Assembly: GCA_947034885.2 (NCBI GenBank)
Contig: OX344758.2
Coordinates: 1,056,501-1,120,500 of the forward strand
From: Thuidium tamariscinum
Taxonomy: Eukaryota; Streptophyta; Bryopsida; Hypnales; Thuidiaceae
Direction of reading: 5' to 3'
DNA: 64,000 nucleotides
Both the position numbers and the translations under genes were made by a program. How positions within the stretch are numbered: the stretch's first letter is position 1; every line of letters starts with the position of its first letter. The notes beneath the pieces were generated by a model. It was not told where the DNA came from. It did no database searches and saw only the letters and a list, made by a program, of their open reading frames with translations. Positions 12,401 to 23,078 of the stretch are shown piece after piece.

Positions 12401-15400
12401 AACTTCATATGATAATTATAGGAAGACTCTCTTCATATGTATTTTACTTTGAGAAAGGTCAAAAATCTCATACATCAATAATCTCCATACCAGTCCCAAT
12501 GTAGATCTTATGATAATCACGGTGTTGGAAAATCTCTCAACCCCTACTTCAAAAATTCTTAACTATATCAATATGAGTCCAAACGAAATGAATCAAAGTG
12601 CTTTAGATGAAGCTCCTTCTGGTCTTTCAAAGAAAAATCATATAAAAATTGTTTATCAATTGATGCGTGCTATCCGGATCAATGCTTAGAAGGACCTCTT
12701 TCTTATTATCTATTTCGCTTGGATTACACATATGCATTATAAATCTTCGTGATCTAAGCGAAGTCCACATGCTAATTCCTATAAAATCTTTTCCTGATAT
12801 AGGTGGCAACTTGTTCTCTGGTGGCTTACCTGATGAGCTATGGAGCTCCAAGACTCTCCTCCAGATCCAAGTCGATGGCAACAACCTCACAGGCACAATC
12901 TCTCCCTTAGTCGGAAACCTCATCCCTCTTCAGTTCCTGGTGTTAGACAACAACCAGTTTATGGGACCTATTCCTGCTGAGATTGGATCTCTTTCTAGCT
13001 TAACTGTATTCTCCGCGCAAGGGAATAGGTTGAATGGCAGCATCCCCGTGGAGCTTTGCAAGTGTGTACAGCTAACGACGCTCAACCTTGGAAGGAACGA
13101 GTTGACCGGTGGAATTCCACCAGAAATTGGAGAGCTTGTGAATCTGGATTACCTTGTATTGGCGCAGAACAGGATGACGGGGGGAGTGCCAGTTGAACTC
13201 CGAGAGGTTTTTCAGGTATGGGAAGAAGTAGGGTGTCACTCGGGAAAATGGGATGGTTTGGCATTGTTACACTCTTGAAGTAGAGCTCTTTTTATTGCAT
13301 GGCTTGTGGTATGTAGATTTTGTATGCATGTGATTGCTTTCTTATTCCAAGATACACAAGTCTCGTTGAGCTACTACTTGCCAGTGTTGTAAATGTTATA
13401 GCCTTTGTTGAGCCCTTGTCCAGCATTGTTACAATGTCACAACCATCTGATTCTTGATCCATCATTTTGACATTCTGATGTTCTCTTTGCAGGTCCTCTC
13501 CGTTCCTGATTCCGCCTTCCTTCAACACCACGGCACCTTAGACCTCTCCTACAATGCCCTCAGTGGTCCCATTCCTCCTTCTCTTTCCCAATGCACTGTC
13601 CTTGTGGAGCTTCTCCTTTCCCACAACCTCTTCACGGGCGCCATCCCTCCCTCCCTAGCATCCCTACCCAACCTCACCACCCTCGACCTCTCCCACAACT
13701 TTCTCAATGGCACCATCCCCACCGAACTTGGCAACTCCCACACCATCCAAGGCTTGAACTTCGCCTACAACAAGCTCACAGGCCCTATTCCAGCTTCTCT
13801 TGGCAACATTGCTAGTCTTGCAAAGCTCAATTTAAGTGAGAACTTCCTTTCAGGACCCATCCCTCCAAGTATTGGCAACTTGACGGGGTTATCTCACTTG
13901 GATGTCAGTGGAAATGAGCTCACTGGGGAGATTCCGACTGCTCTTGCGAATCTAGTGTCTATTGTGGGGTTGAATGCGGGACAAAATCAATTGACGGGGA
14001 GCATTGATGGGTTGCTTTCTGAAAGCACTGTGTGGCACCAAGCCCAATCGCTTAATCTCAGTGCAAACTTGCTATCAGGATCTTTACCTATTGATATTGG
14101 AAACCTAACGGGATTAGCTGTACTTGATCTTCGGGAGAATGAGTTCAGTGGCCATGTCCCAACAAGTATTTCCGGGTTGACACAACTTAGTTACTTGGAT
14201 TTGAGTTACAACAAGTTCATGGGAGTATTCCCTGTTTTGCTGTGTGATTTGAAGGAGCTTAAGGTAATGAATATGTCGTATAATCAGTTGGTAGGGCGAG
14301 TCCCGCATTCTGGGAGTTGTGTGAATTATACAGGAGATTCATTTATTGCAAATCCAAATATGTGCGGGGAGGCTTTGAAAAAGCCTTGTGCTATCCATCA
14401 AGGCTTACATAGTCGAGCAGGGATGAGGACTGGGCCCATTTTAGGATTAACCTTGGGTTGCACTATTGTAGTGCTTAGTGTGATCTTTGTAGTTTTGAGA
14501 TGGCGGTTATTGAAGCAAGAGGCCATTGCGAAGACAAAGGATTTGGAAAGGATGAAGTTGACGATGGTGATGGAAGCCGGGACATGTATGGTGTTACCTA
14601 AGTCCAAGGAGCCACTAAGCATAAACGTGGCCATGTTTGAGCGGCCATTGCTACGTCTGACATTAGCTGACATTCTTGTAGCGACTAATAATTTCTGTAA
14701 AACAAATATCATTGGTGATGGTGGATTTGGGACTGTTTACAAAGCGGTGTTGCCGGAAACTAAGCGGATTGTGGCAATTAAGAAGCTAGGGGCTTCAAGA
14801 AGTCAAGGGAATCGGGAGTTTTTGGCGGAGATGGAGACTTTGGGGAAAGTGAAGCATCGGAATTTGGTGCCGTTGTTAGGGTACTGCTCTTTTGGAGAGG
14901 AGAAGTTGTTGGTTTATGAATATATGGTGAATGGGAGCTTGGATTTGTGGCTTCGAAACCGAGCTGATGCTGTGGAAGTGCTGGATTGGAACAAACGGTT
15001 TAAGATTGCAATGGGGTCAGCTCGAGGGTTGAATTTTCTTCACCACGGGTTCATTCCGCACATCATTCACAGGTATTGGAAATTGTGATCATGCACCATG
15101 CTTTAGAACATGCATTATTATTGACAAACAACTTTCCAAATCCTAAACATTAAACATTAAACCCTAATATTTATGAATTTCAAGACCTTGTCACGATTAC
15201 TCATACACCCAGTGACTACAATTTATAAGTATAACATGTATACATATTAATTGTAGATTACAATCGAACCTAAAGAAAAAGATTCTTATGAACATGGGAC
15301 ATTCTTTTTGTTCTTGTGGATGTGGGTGTTGCACCAAGAGTTACAGATTTTGGTTTATTGAGGTGAATGAGTGCTTAATAACACTACTTATCTTTCAAAT

Positions 15401-16039
15401 TTTGTTATACTAATAATACTACATGAATCTCAAGACCTCCACTTCACTGTAGTTTATAGATCTAATGATTCTTGATGCTTCAGGATAATTTTTGGAAATG
15501 TTGACTGTTGATTTGAATCTAACTCAAGTTTAAACATACTCAAAAACAGGGACATTAAAGCGAGTAACATTCTTCTGGATGCGGATTTTGAGCCTCGAGT
15601 TGCCGATTTTGGCCTAGCAAGGTTGATCAGTGCATACGAGACACACGTAAGCACAAGCTTGGCAGGGACGTGCGGGTACATTCCACCAGAGTATGGACAG
15701 AGTTGGCGGTCGACTACAAGAGGAGATGTCTATAGCTTTGGTGTGATTCTCCTTGAGCTTCTGACGGGGAAGGAGCCCACAGGATCTGATTTCAAAGATT
15801 ATTTGGAGGGGGGAAACTTGGTGCAGTGGGCAAGGCAGATGATCCGGGCTGGACATGGTGCGGAGGTTTTAGATCCTGTTGTTTCAAATGGTCCTTGGAA
15901 GGGTAATATGCTGAAAGTGTTGCACATTGCAAATATGTGCACTGCGGAAGATCCAGTGAAGCGGCCTAGTATGTTGCAGGTGGTGAAGTTTTTGAGAGAT
16001 GCTGATGGTTCTTCACATCTTTTTGAGGATTCTCAATGA
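9494..16039 (+). CDS. EMS1-like: LRR receptor-like Ser/Thr kinase, EMS1/EXS type
   Basis: Six coding exons: 9494-10630, 11242-11344, 11754-12095, 12803-13215, 13493-15072 and 15550-16039. They join in phase to 1354 aa. Order: signal peptide (about 1-20); N-terminal cap with PCNWIGVQC; roughly 35 LRRs of the plant LxxLxLxxNxLxGxIP type (about 70-935); C-terminal cap with MCGEALKKPC; one membrane helix (about 979-1001); cytosolic kinase. Kinase residues are intact: glycine loop GDGGFG 1073-1078, Lys1095, Glu1111, HRD with Asp1193, DFG Asp1211 and PPE 1237-1239, so an active RD kinase is expected. The motifs NFCKTNIIGDGGFG and GTCGYIPPEYGQ are typical of EMS1, which in Arabidopsis binds TPD1 peptides and controls anther cell fate through BRI1-like signalling; the role here is unknown. 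It is longer than Arabidopsis EMS1 (1192 aa) because of extra LRRs. Intron 5 splits the HRD motif between Arg and Asp. A BRI1-type island domain was not seen. Confidence 0.93.
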
Positions 16040-17547
16040 TCTACACAAGGTATGTCTGAATGTACTCAAATTGTCTTTGATAGCCTAAACTTGGATTGAC
16101 GGTTTCTAGAGGTGTCCTAGAAAACCTATTGTTCATCTTTACAAATTGTAATATTATTTTTGGTAGTTCTTAATGTAAATTTTGTAAATTGTAATGCAGA
16201 TTGGTTTTGTAGGAGAACCTTAGGGTTGGGTGGAGTATTGGGGTGTGGGGTCCATACTAGTTGAGATACTAGTTGATGTTACATAGTTGCTTGATGGTAA
16301 TATATATAGTATTGTGAATTTAAGGCAATTGCAAATATGATCTTGCAGATCATGTATGAGAATGTTGAGTCCAAACTTCTTGTGACACCATACTCAGGCT
16401 GGCAACGATGTAGATTTCCAAACATGGTGCTTCTTTTTCTCTAAGCAATGATGCACTTTTGAAGGTAAATGGCATGATGTTTCTACATGAAATGTAATTG
16501 ATTGTTTCCATTTTCGCGAATGGATGAATCCTCACCATATTACGAATCCTAAGAGTTGTTATGCTTAAAGTTTTATTTGAAGCTCACTTATACTCCTCTC
16601 TTTGAAATGTCTGCCTAATACTTGTAGATTTTATTTCCGCATCAAGAGTATGATGATTGTAGTTGACTAGAATGAGCTTCATATGCCATGTGATAAAAAG
16701 CTCAAACTAAAGCTAGCTCTTGTAATGTTTGACTTCCAGTCTCTGAATTCTCTCTAGGATAGATTTAGTGAATGATTCCTACGGGAAAATCCCATTTGCA
16801 TATAAGATTGGATCAATTATGAAAGCCAATTGTAAACAAGGGCTAGTGGAATCATGTGCAGACTTTTGGAGACCTACCTCAATGCGTGGAGAGATTCAAT
16901 TCAATTTCTCTGGCAATAGAGGAAGGAAACTTTAGATTGATAAAGTAAATAAGTTGTAACCATTCTTCCATTTCTAAAAAGCTCACATATAAATGAGTTT
17001 TTTCCACTTCCAAATTTATGTACATTGCAACCATTCCTTCTCTCCTATATTGAGCTTGTATCATACGTTGTACTATTATTCTAGATTATATTATTCTAGG
17101 TAGCTTAATAATGGGTTTAGTTCAACCTGACATTTACTTTAGAATTCTTACATTACATAGCATTGAATTGCCAACCTAGATCAAACTAATACCTCTAGAC
17201 TTCTCTATCTACTTTAGATCCTTTAGAAGTTGTTTTTTCTTCATTAAATTGTGTACAGATGTTCAAATTTCTACTTCAGAATATTATCTCAACAAATCAT
17301 CTCGTGTAAGTTAACTTATCTGTTGTTGCTACACTTCTCGCACTTTCTCTATTTCTTCCATCAATGGGTTTTCAAACATCATTGAATGTGTTGCATTTTC
17401 CATCATGCTGTCAATAGTGAATGCTTCTGTGAATGTACATGTCCAAGTGGCAATTTTGAAGTGGATACTAGACAATTCAAGTGTCTCCAGTTTATTCTTA
17501 GTCACAAATGCACTTCTTTAATTCTTTTTTCCACAACAGGTGAATAA
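16040..17547. other. Intergenic region downstream of the EMS1-like gene
   Basis: Presumably contains the 3' UTR and polyadenylation region (AT-rich from about 16130). No further gene was recognised; short frames here lack family resemblance. Confidence 0.4.
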
Positions 17548-18269
17548 GGGTGATTGCAAGAAACACCTGTCCTATTTGTTGCGTTTGGCTGATTTTTTCG
17601 GGAGTACTTTAAAATTAGAAAATTAATTTTTTTTAAATTTGAAAAATATGAATAGTGTATATACATCTAAGATGAAGGTTTTCATTGAAGGAAATGAATA
17701 GAAAAATACTCTAAGTAGGAGAACTTGAAAAGTGCCAAACCTCCAGAAAATACATACCTTCATGTTTTAATTAGGGAAAAATAATAAGAATAGATATTTT
17801 CAAAAAATAAAAAGTGTCCATTTGCAAAAACTTTATGGAGATGGTCATCCACAAAAAAACCACCAAAATAATATTTTATATGTTTCAAAATACAAGTAGA
17901 AGGGAGCTCACTTTGTAGACCTCTACACCTCACAAAATTAACTTTTTTTAAAAATCCTTCTCTGGAAAGCTAAAAGTCTATTAGAAGACCATTTCATCCA
18001 AATTTCATGTTAAAATCATTAAAAGAAGGTATAGCTCAGGTATTAAAAAACCCTAAACTGCCAAGTGTGACATCCAATTGGGGTCTATTTTTGGATAGTA
18101 AACTATTTTTGAAAATTATTAAAAAATTATGGAAGGTTTATGATAGTTATGAGTACCTTCCCTACAAATCTTGAGTCAATCAAAGCTAAAATACAAAAGT
18201 TATGGCCAAAAAACAAATCAGAATGCAACGTGTGACACAAAATAGGACAAGTGTTTCTTGCAATCACCC
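17548..18269 (-). mobile_element. T1-family non-autonomous DNA transposon, copy B
   Basis: It begins GGGTGATTGCAAGAAACAC and ends in the exact reverse complement of that start, apart from an internal C/T difference further in. It is flanked by the 4-bp direct repeat ATAA (17544-17547 and 18270-18273). At 722 bp it is collinear with copy A in the reverse orientation: words such as 'gccataactt...ggcca' and 'aaattaattttctaattttaaagtac' recur. No coding potential. Confidence 0.8.
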
Positions 18270-19368
18270 ATAAGCGTAGATTGTCTTTTTCTGTTGGAAC
18301 CATAATAACATCCTGCAACCATTTCTAGTCAATGTTAATGTTCTGAGTACTCTTTCACCACCCAAATAAGATCCAATCTTACTTTCATTCCTTAAATTTT
18401 GATCTAATTTATGTGAAAGTAACAATTTTTGGAGGTACACAGAATAAGCTAAAAACCCTATCTCAATTCTCAACCCCCATCCACACCCGTCTGTCAAGGC
18501 TTTGAAAATAGACAGCTCAATCATGTCGCGTAGTCTAGGGTACCCAATTACTGGAAGTGGTGGTTGCAACTTACAAGGGCAAGGACCCAGGGTTTTTTTT
18601 GAGGCATTTAAATGCCCAATTTCCTCAAAAGCAAATTGGACAGCTTCAAACCTATAGAAAAAATGAGGGTAAATGTGACAAAAAATGCCAGACAAAAATA
18701 ATAGCTCTCTATACCATTGTCAACATGCTTCTAAAACCTCATTTCATCTATCATGCAAAGCCAAAATTCTATATTCAAAATTCTATACTTAAAATTGGCC
18801 TCCTTCAATTCAAGCCTCCTAAACTACGGAGCCAGTCAACTTAATACCTTCTTGAAAGGAAGGCCACATTACCATTTGCCCAAAAACAAACAAAAAAAAC
18901 CCTGCAAGGACCGCTATAACTTAATTTACACTGACTTTTCTTCACAAGCCACAAGCCATGGTTGGAAAACACATAATTAATACGACATTAAGTACAAAAA
19001 ATAAATCTTCTGAGCTTGGTTGACTCCACTAGACATGACTTCTTCAAATTGGTGGAAGATTTCTACAAGAGCTTGCCTTCCTTCGTTGGTCCTTGGCAGA
19101 TCAATTGGTTAGGGCATCCCCATTGCATGGGTCAGAATTTGACTCAAAATCAGCCCCTTTGCAAGGGAAATGATTATGATTCATTCTGGCCAAAGTTGGA
19201 GAGCCCCACTATTGAACACTGCAAGCAACCCTCTAAATGATATTTTCAAATTTTTTTATCCAATTTTCTAATTACTTTGCCTTGAATTAAAATCCAAAAA
19301 TATTGCCTTTTTTTTTCCTTTGAGGTCTCATTCTCCTTGCTTGAGGAGATCTCAAAATATTTTGAGTT
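18270..19368. other. Intergenic DNA, no gene recognised
   Basis: Moderately AT-rich sequence. Several frames of 60-140 codons exist on both strands, but none resembles a known protein or shows a start context or splice structure. No clear transposon ends were found. Confidence 0.35.
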
Positions 19369-19369
19369 T

Positions 19370-19624
19370 GTAATGGAACAAGGCTCCTTATATCCCCCAT
19401 GGGATGGAGAGAGGTGCTTCAACCTATGTGGTATATATGAATTCCAACTCGTTGGAACTAAAAGTTCAAATTTTGAATTTTCAAAATCCAAAAAAACTTG
19501 GATTATGAAAATTGAAAATTTGAATTTTTAGTTTCAACTAATTGGAATTCATATATCCCACATGGATTGGAGCACCTCCCTCCATCCCATGGGGATATAA
19601 GGAGCCTTGCTCCATTGCAAACTC
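19370..19624. repeat. Long hairpin 1 (about 125-nt arms)
   Basis: The arm at about 19370-19490 (containing 'aatggaacaaggctcctt' and 'atgggatggagagaggtgc') pairs with about 19500-19624 ('gcacctccctccatcccat' and 'aaggagccttgctccatt'). The centre is AT-rich near 19495. Most of the arm length is paired, with scattered mismatches. It is either a small foldback transposon or a hairpin transcript locus. A second hairpin with a related GGAGGGAGG core follows at once. Confidence 0.65.
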
Positions 19625-19688
19625 ACTTCTTCCTACATTCACATGAAGTGGATGTAGGGAGGCATGAGTTTCCATGAGCCATGGAGCT

Positions 19689-19816
19689 CACTACATCCTC
19701 TTGGGGTGGAGGGAGGAGTTCCAATCCGTGTAGGTCAAAAGAGAGTATGAACTCTCTTTTGTCTCACATGGATTAGGACTCCTCCCTCCACCCCAAGAGA
19801 ATATAGTGAGTTCCAC
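19689..19816. repeat. Hairpin 2 (about 60-nt arms), related to hairpin 1
   Basis: The left arm (about 19684-19748, 'cttggggtggagggagga' ... 'caaaagagag') pairs with the right arm (about 19754-19816, 'ctctcttttg' ... 'tcctccctccaccccaag') around a loop of a few bases. The shared GGAGGGAGG word and position next to hairpin 1 suggest a common origin. Size and pairing would also fit a young miRNA-like precursor. No transcription evidence can be had from sequence. Confidence 0.65.
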
Positions 19817-21040
19817 TTCTCATGGAAAATTCTAGCCAATGTGGATTTCATTTTAGAATAAGAAATGTTTCATTTTTTGTACATAAAATTACTTGTAAGC
19901 ATTTCATTTAAAAAAGAAATTGAAAATGGATAGTCTGCAGTAGTCCAGCACCTTGATATCGGGGTCTAAAGTACAATCAACCCCCCTTTTGGGCCTTGGC
20001 TTAACCTCAACATTTTCCTGTGTACTCAATAAATTTGGCCGCGCCTAGCCGTTATATTTTGAGCTGCATTGGGGATACTCTTTGAAGAATTTTTCCTGTT
20101 TGTAAGCCTACCTCATTCGCAGCATATTAAGAATTAAGTATCGTTTTTTCTTTTTCAAAACACTACAAGTATTGAAATCACCTTGTTAGTAATTCAAAGA
20201 AGATTCTAACGCACTAGCGAATGCATTGTTTGGATACCTAATGCCAAAGTTATGAGGGTTCAAAGCTTTCAATGGCTCATGAATTAAAATTGACACAATT
20301 TCTGATGTTGTACGTACATTCTCAAATGGAATACATGTACATTCTCAAATCATTATGTACTTGTGGTGCAAGATTTGTGGGTGGTGGAATTGGAAACATT
20401 TGCTTTGTGTCACATTATTATAGACAAAGTATAATTTTATGTGAAGTATGTAAGAGGTCCCTAACTGGTTGTCGACTATTCAACGCTAATGTGGTATCAT
20501 CCCATTGGCAACCTACCATTATTGTGATGACAATTTGTAATCCATAACCTTCTTTCCTTTCAACTTGCTCTTGACACCCTTGGATCATAAAGATCAAAGG
20601 TAGTGAATGAAAAATGCATGACTGGTCATCTCTGATAACTTATTCACCCCTAGTGCAGCTCATGGGCTATCTAGTACCAAAAGCCTTCCCATCTCTATAA
20701 GCATCCTCCAATACAATGGTACATTTTCCTTCATCATTGCAGAAGTAATGTATTGTACAAAAAACATACATTTCAGAAGGTGAATGCTTCAAGAGTGACC
20801 ATTGCATTTTCACTTCAAAAATTCACAACTAATTTCAAAAACTCCACAAAACAAGAAATGACTTGGGTTAGATGCCAATTCTATTTGTCTTTCAAAGAAA
20901 ATTTTGTGAAAAATACTTCAAGAGGTTTAATCTCCCCCAAATTAAATTTCAGCTCTTCAAAGGCAGGGTTCCTTGTGGTCCTCCTACTTGAAGTGTTGGT
21001 GTCGATAAGAATTTCTTGGTACAAATGTCGGTTGTTGGTA
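19817..21040. other. Intergenic DNA, no gene recognised
   Basis: Frames of about 90-106 codons occur on the + strand at 20272-20547 and 20753-21073 but resemble no known family; the second runs into a MITE. No clear repeat structure was seen. Confidence 0.35.
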
Positions 21041-21312
21041 AGGTGGGTACACCCAAAAGCGCCCTGTTCCTAAAAGCACCATCTACAGTGCACATACATT
21101 TCCGAAATCAGTCATGTACCTAGACTGTAGATGGCGCTTTCAGAAACAAACTTTGACTGTTAATAACTTTTGCATACGGTGTCCAAATCCTACGTTCTTT
21201 GGTTCGTTGGAACATGCTTTCACTTGCCAACAAGACTACATAAAAATTTGAACTAATTAATAGCAGGAACTAGGCTCAGTATGAAAAAGTGGCGCTTTTG
21301 GGTGTACCTACC
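21041..21312. mobile_element. TA-flanked MITE, copy 1
   Basis: Terminal inverted repeats AGGTGGGTACACCCAAAAGC at the left and the complement of AGGTAGGTACACCCAAAAGC at the right, flanked by TA on both sides, point to a Tc1/mariner-type MITE of 272 bp. An internal hairpin is built on 'ccatctaca' and 'tgtagatgg'. A second copy lies at about 22137-22406. Confidence 0.7.
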
Positions 21313-22136
21313 TTATTGACATTGCAGACAGAGGTTTAATTATTTTACTGGAAAAAGCTGAACAGAGGACGGAGGTTGGTTGGGATAGTGATATAATTCT
21401 AACTTAAGGTGACAAATTTAATGTGACTACTGGGCCCGGAAGTTGGAAGAAAACCACCATTACTCACGTCACGAGATGGGCTTGATGTGACTTAAAACTT
21501 GACTTCTCAACTTGAATTTGAGTGGCAGGCTGCGCAGAATGATAACGTAGTTTGTTATTGCCAGGACAGAGATCAGTAACTGCAGACAGAGGGGAAATAT
21601 GGTAGAAGTACCCATAACCAATAAAATAAGCACATTTGGGATATAATCCAGGGTAGTGCAAGGCAAAATAAAATATTTTTCAGAGATGCATTGACAGAAA
21701 TAATGGAGATTGCAAAAAAATTGATAATTTTATCTCTTGAATTGAAATTGCTATGAATTTTGGAAGGCAAAAGTTGGGCTTGGCCTACAACCAAAGTCAT
21801 CCACATAGGTACCTCTACTATACTCGACTTCTCACATTTCATAAGGTGGATACTAGTGATCCTAAAATTGGCTAAATTTTGTCAAAAGAAAAAAAAAACT
21901 GGCTAAATTTTACTTGGTTTCTACTTGACTTTTTCATGCCCTTAGTATAAATTCCAAAAAAATCTTCCAAATATGAACATTTTTTTGAGATCATTGGTGG
22001 GTACCTCCAAATTGATTGCCATTTTCTACTATTGTGTCTAGTTACTATTACAAGACTAGTCAAGTTTTTATATTTTCTTTGTTGGCAAGTGAAAGGAGGT
22101 TTCAATGCATCAAAGAAGGCAACACTTGAGTGATGT
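21313..22136. other. Intergenic spacer between the two TA-flanked MITEs
   Basis: No gene or transposon structure recognised; AT-rich with some frames of 60-90 codons on the - strand that resemble nothing known. Confidence 0.3.
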
Positions 22137-22406
22137 AGTTGGTACACCCAAAAGTGTAGCTGACCTTAAAGCGCCATCTATAGATTGTGTACATTTCCAA
22201 AATTAGTCATGTATATAGAGTATAGATGGCACTTTTAAAAACAAACTTTGCCCTTCGATAACTTTTGCATAGTGTATTCAAATGTTGTGTTCTTTAGTGC
22301 ATTGGAACATGCTTTCACTTGCCAATAAGACAATGTGAAAATCTAAACATGCCTAATAACACTAATTAGGCACAATACCAATTTCTGGTATTGGATGTAC
22401 CCACCT
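22137..22406. mobile_element. TA-flanked MITE, copy 2
   Basis: Collinear with copy 1: it shares 'ttggtacacccaaaag', 'gcgccatctata', 'aacaaactttg', 'cattggaacatgctttcac' and ends 'gtacccacct' followed by TA. Divergence between the two copies is visible throughout, so neither insertion is very recent. The left terminus is partly decayed. Confidence 0.65.
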
Positions 22407-23078
22407 TATATACAAAAGTTAGGAAAGGGCAAAGTTTTTTTTAAGTAAATGCTCTAATGTCATCACTTCAATGTATGTACATATATTGAATGTGGAGATG
22501 TACAGAAGGTGATAATGATTGTTTTAGGTAGAGTGCAATTTGGGATATATCCACTTTAAAGCATTCAATTTTTTCTCAAAGCTTCATACTTCTAATAATA
22601 TAATTAAGATATGATATATTGATTTTGAACTTGAAATTAATCCCTAAAAGTTCATATCAATGTATTATAATAAAATACTCTAAAACTATCATTCTTTGTG
22701 CAAAGAGCTACAATGAAAAATACAAAGATATTAGTTGTTGAAGTCGAAAGAAAAATATTTTGTACCTTCCCATTTTATTTTTTCACACTTCAAATCTTCT
22801 TAATTAAATTTTTTTGCACTACAAGCTTATGAAGTATAAATCTTTGTGATTAGCACTGAAATGGTACTCTAGTTAAATAAAAAATAAAAAGGAAGTAATT
22901 GATTTTCATTCTTTAAATACATTGGTTTAGGTCTAAGAGCAGCAGGGGCCTGAAAATCTACTAACGCACGTAGATTCCAGCCTCCACCACTGTAATTCCC
23001 TCCTCTTCCTTGTGTCTCAGCGCTTCTTCGCTTCCCACCTTGCAGCTCGCGGCTAACTCAGAGCCCAAAACAACAGCA
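22407..23078 (+). promoter_or_regulatory. Upstream region of MYG1
   Basis: AT-rich up to about 22940, then a sharp rise in GC over the presumed leader (22940-23078). No convincing TATA box was found at a set distance. The start codon at 23079 is the first ATG of the conserved frame. Confidence 0.35.

Noticed and set aside
20753-21073. 106-codon + frame that might be a retroelement fragment
   Set aside because: No protease, reverse transcriptase, integrase or RNase H motif can be seen, and the frame runs into a MITE.
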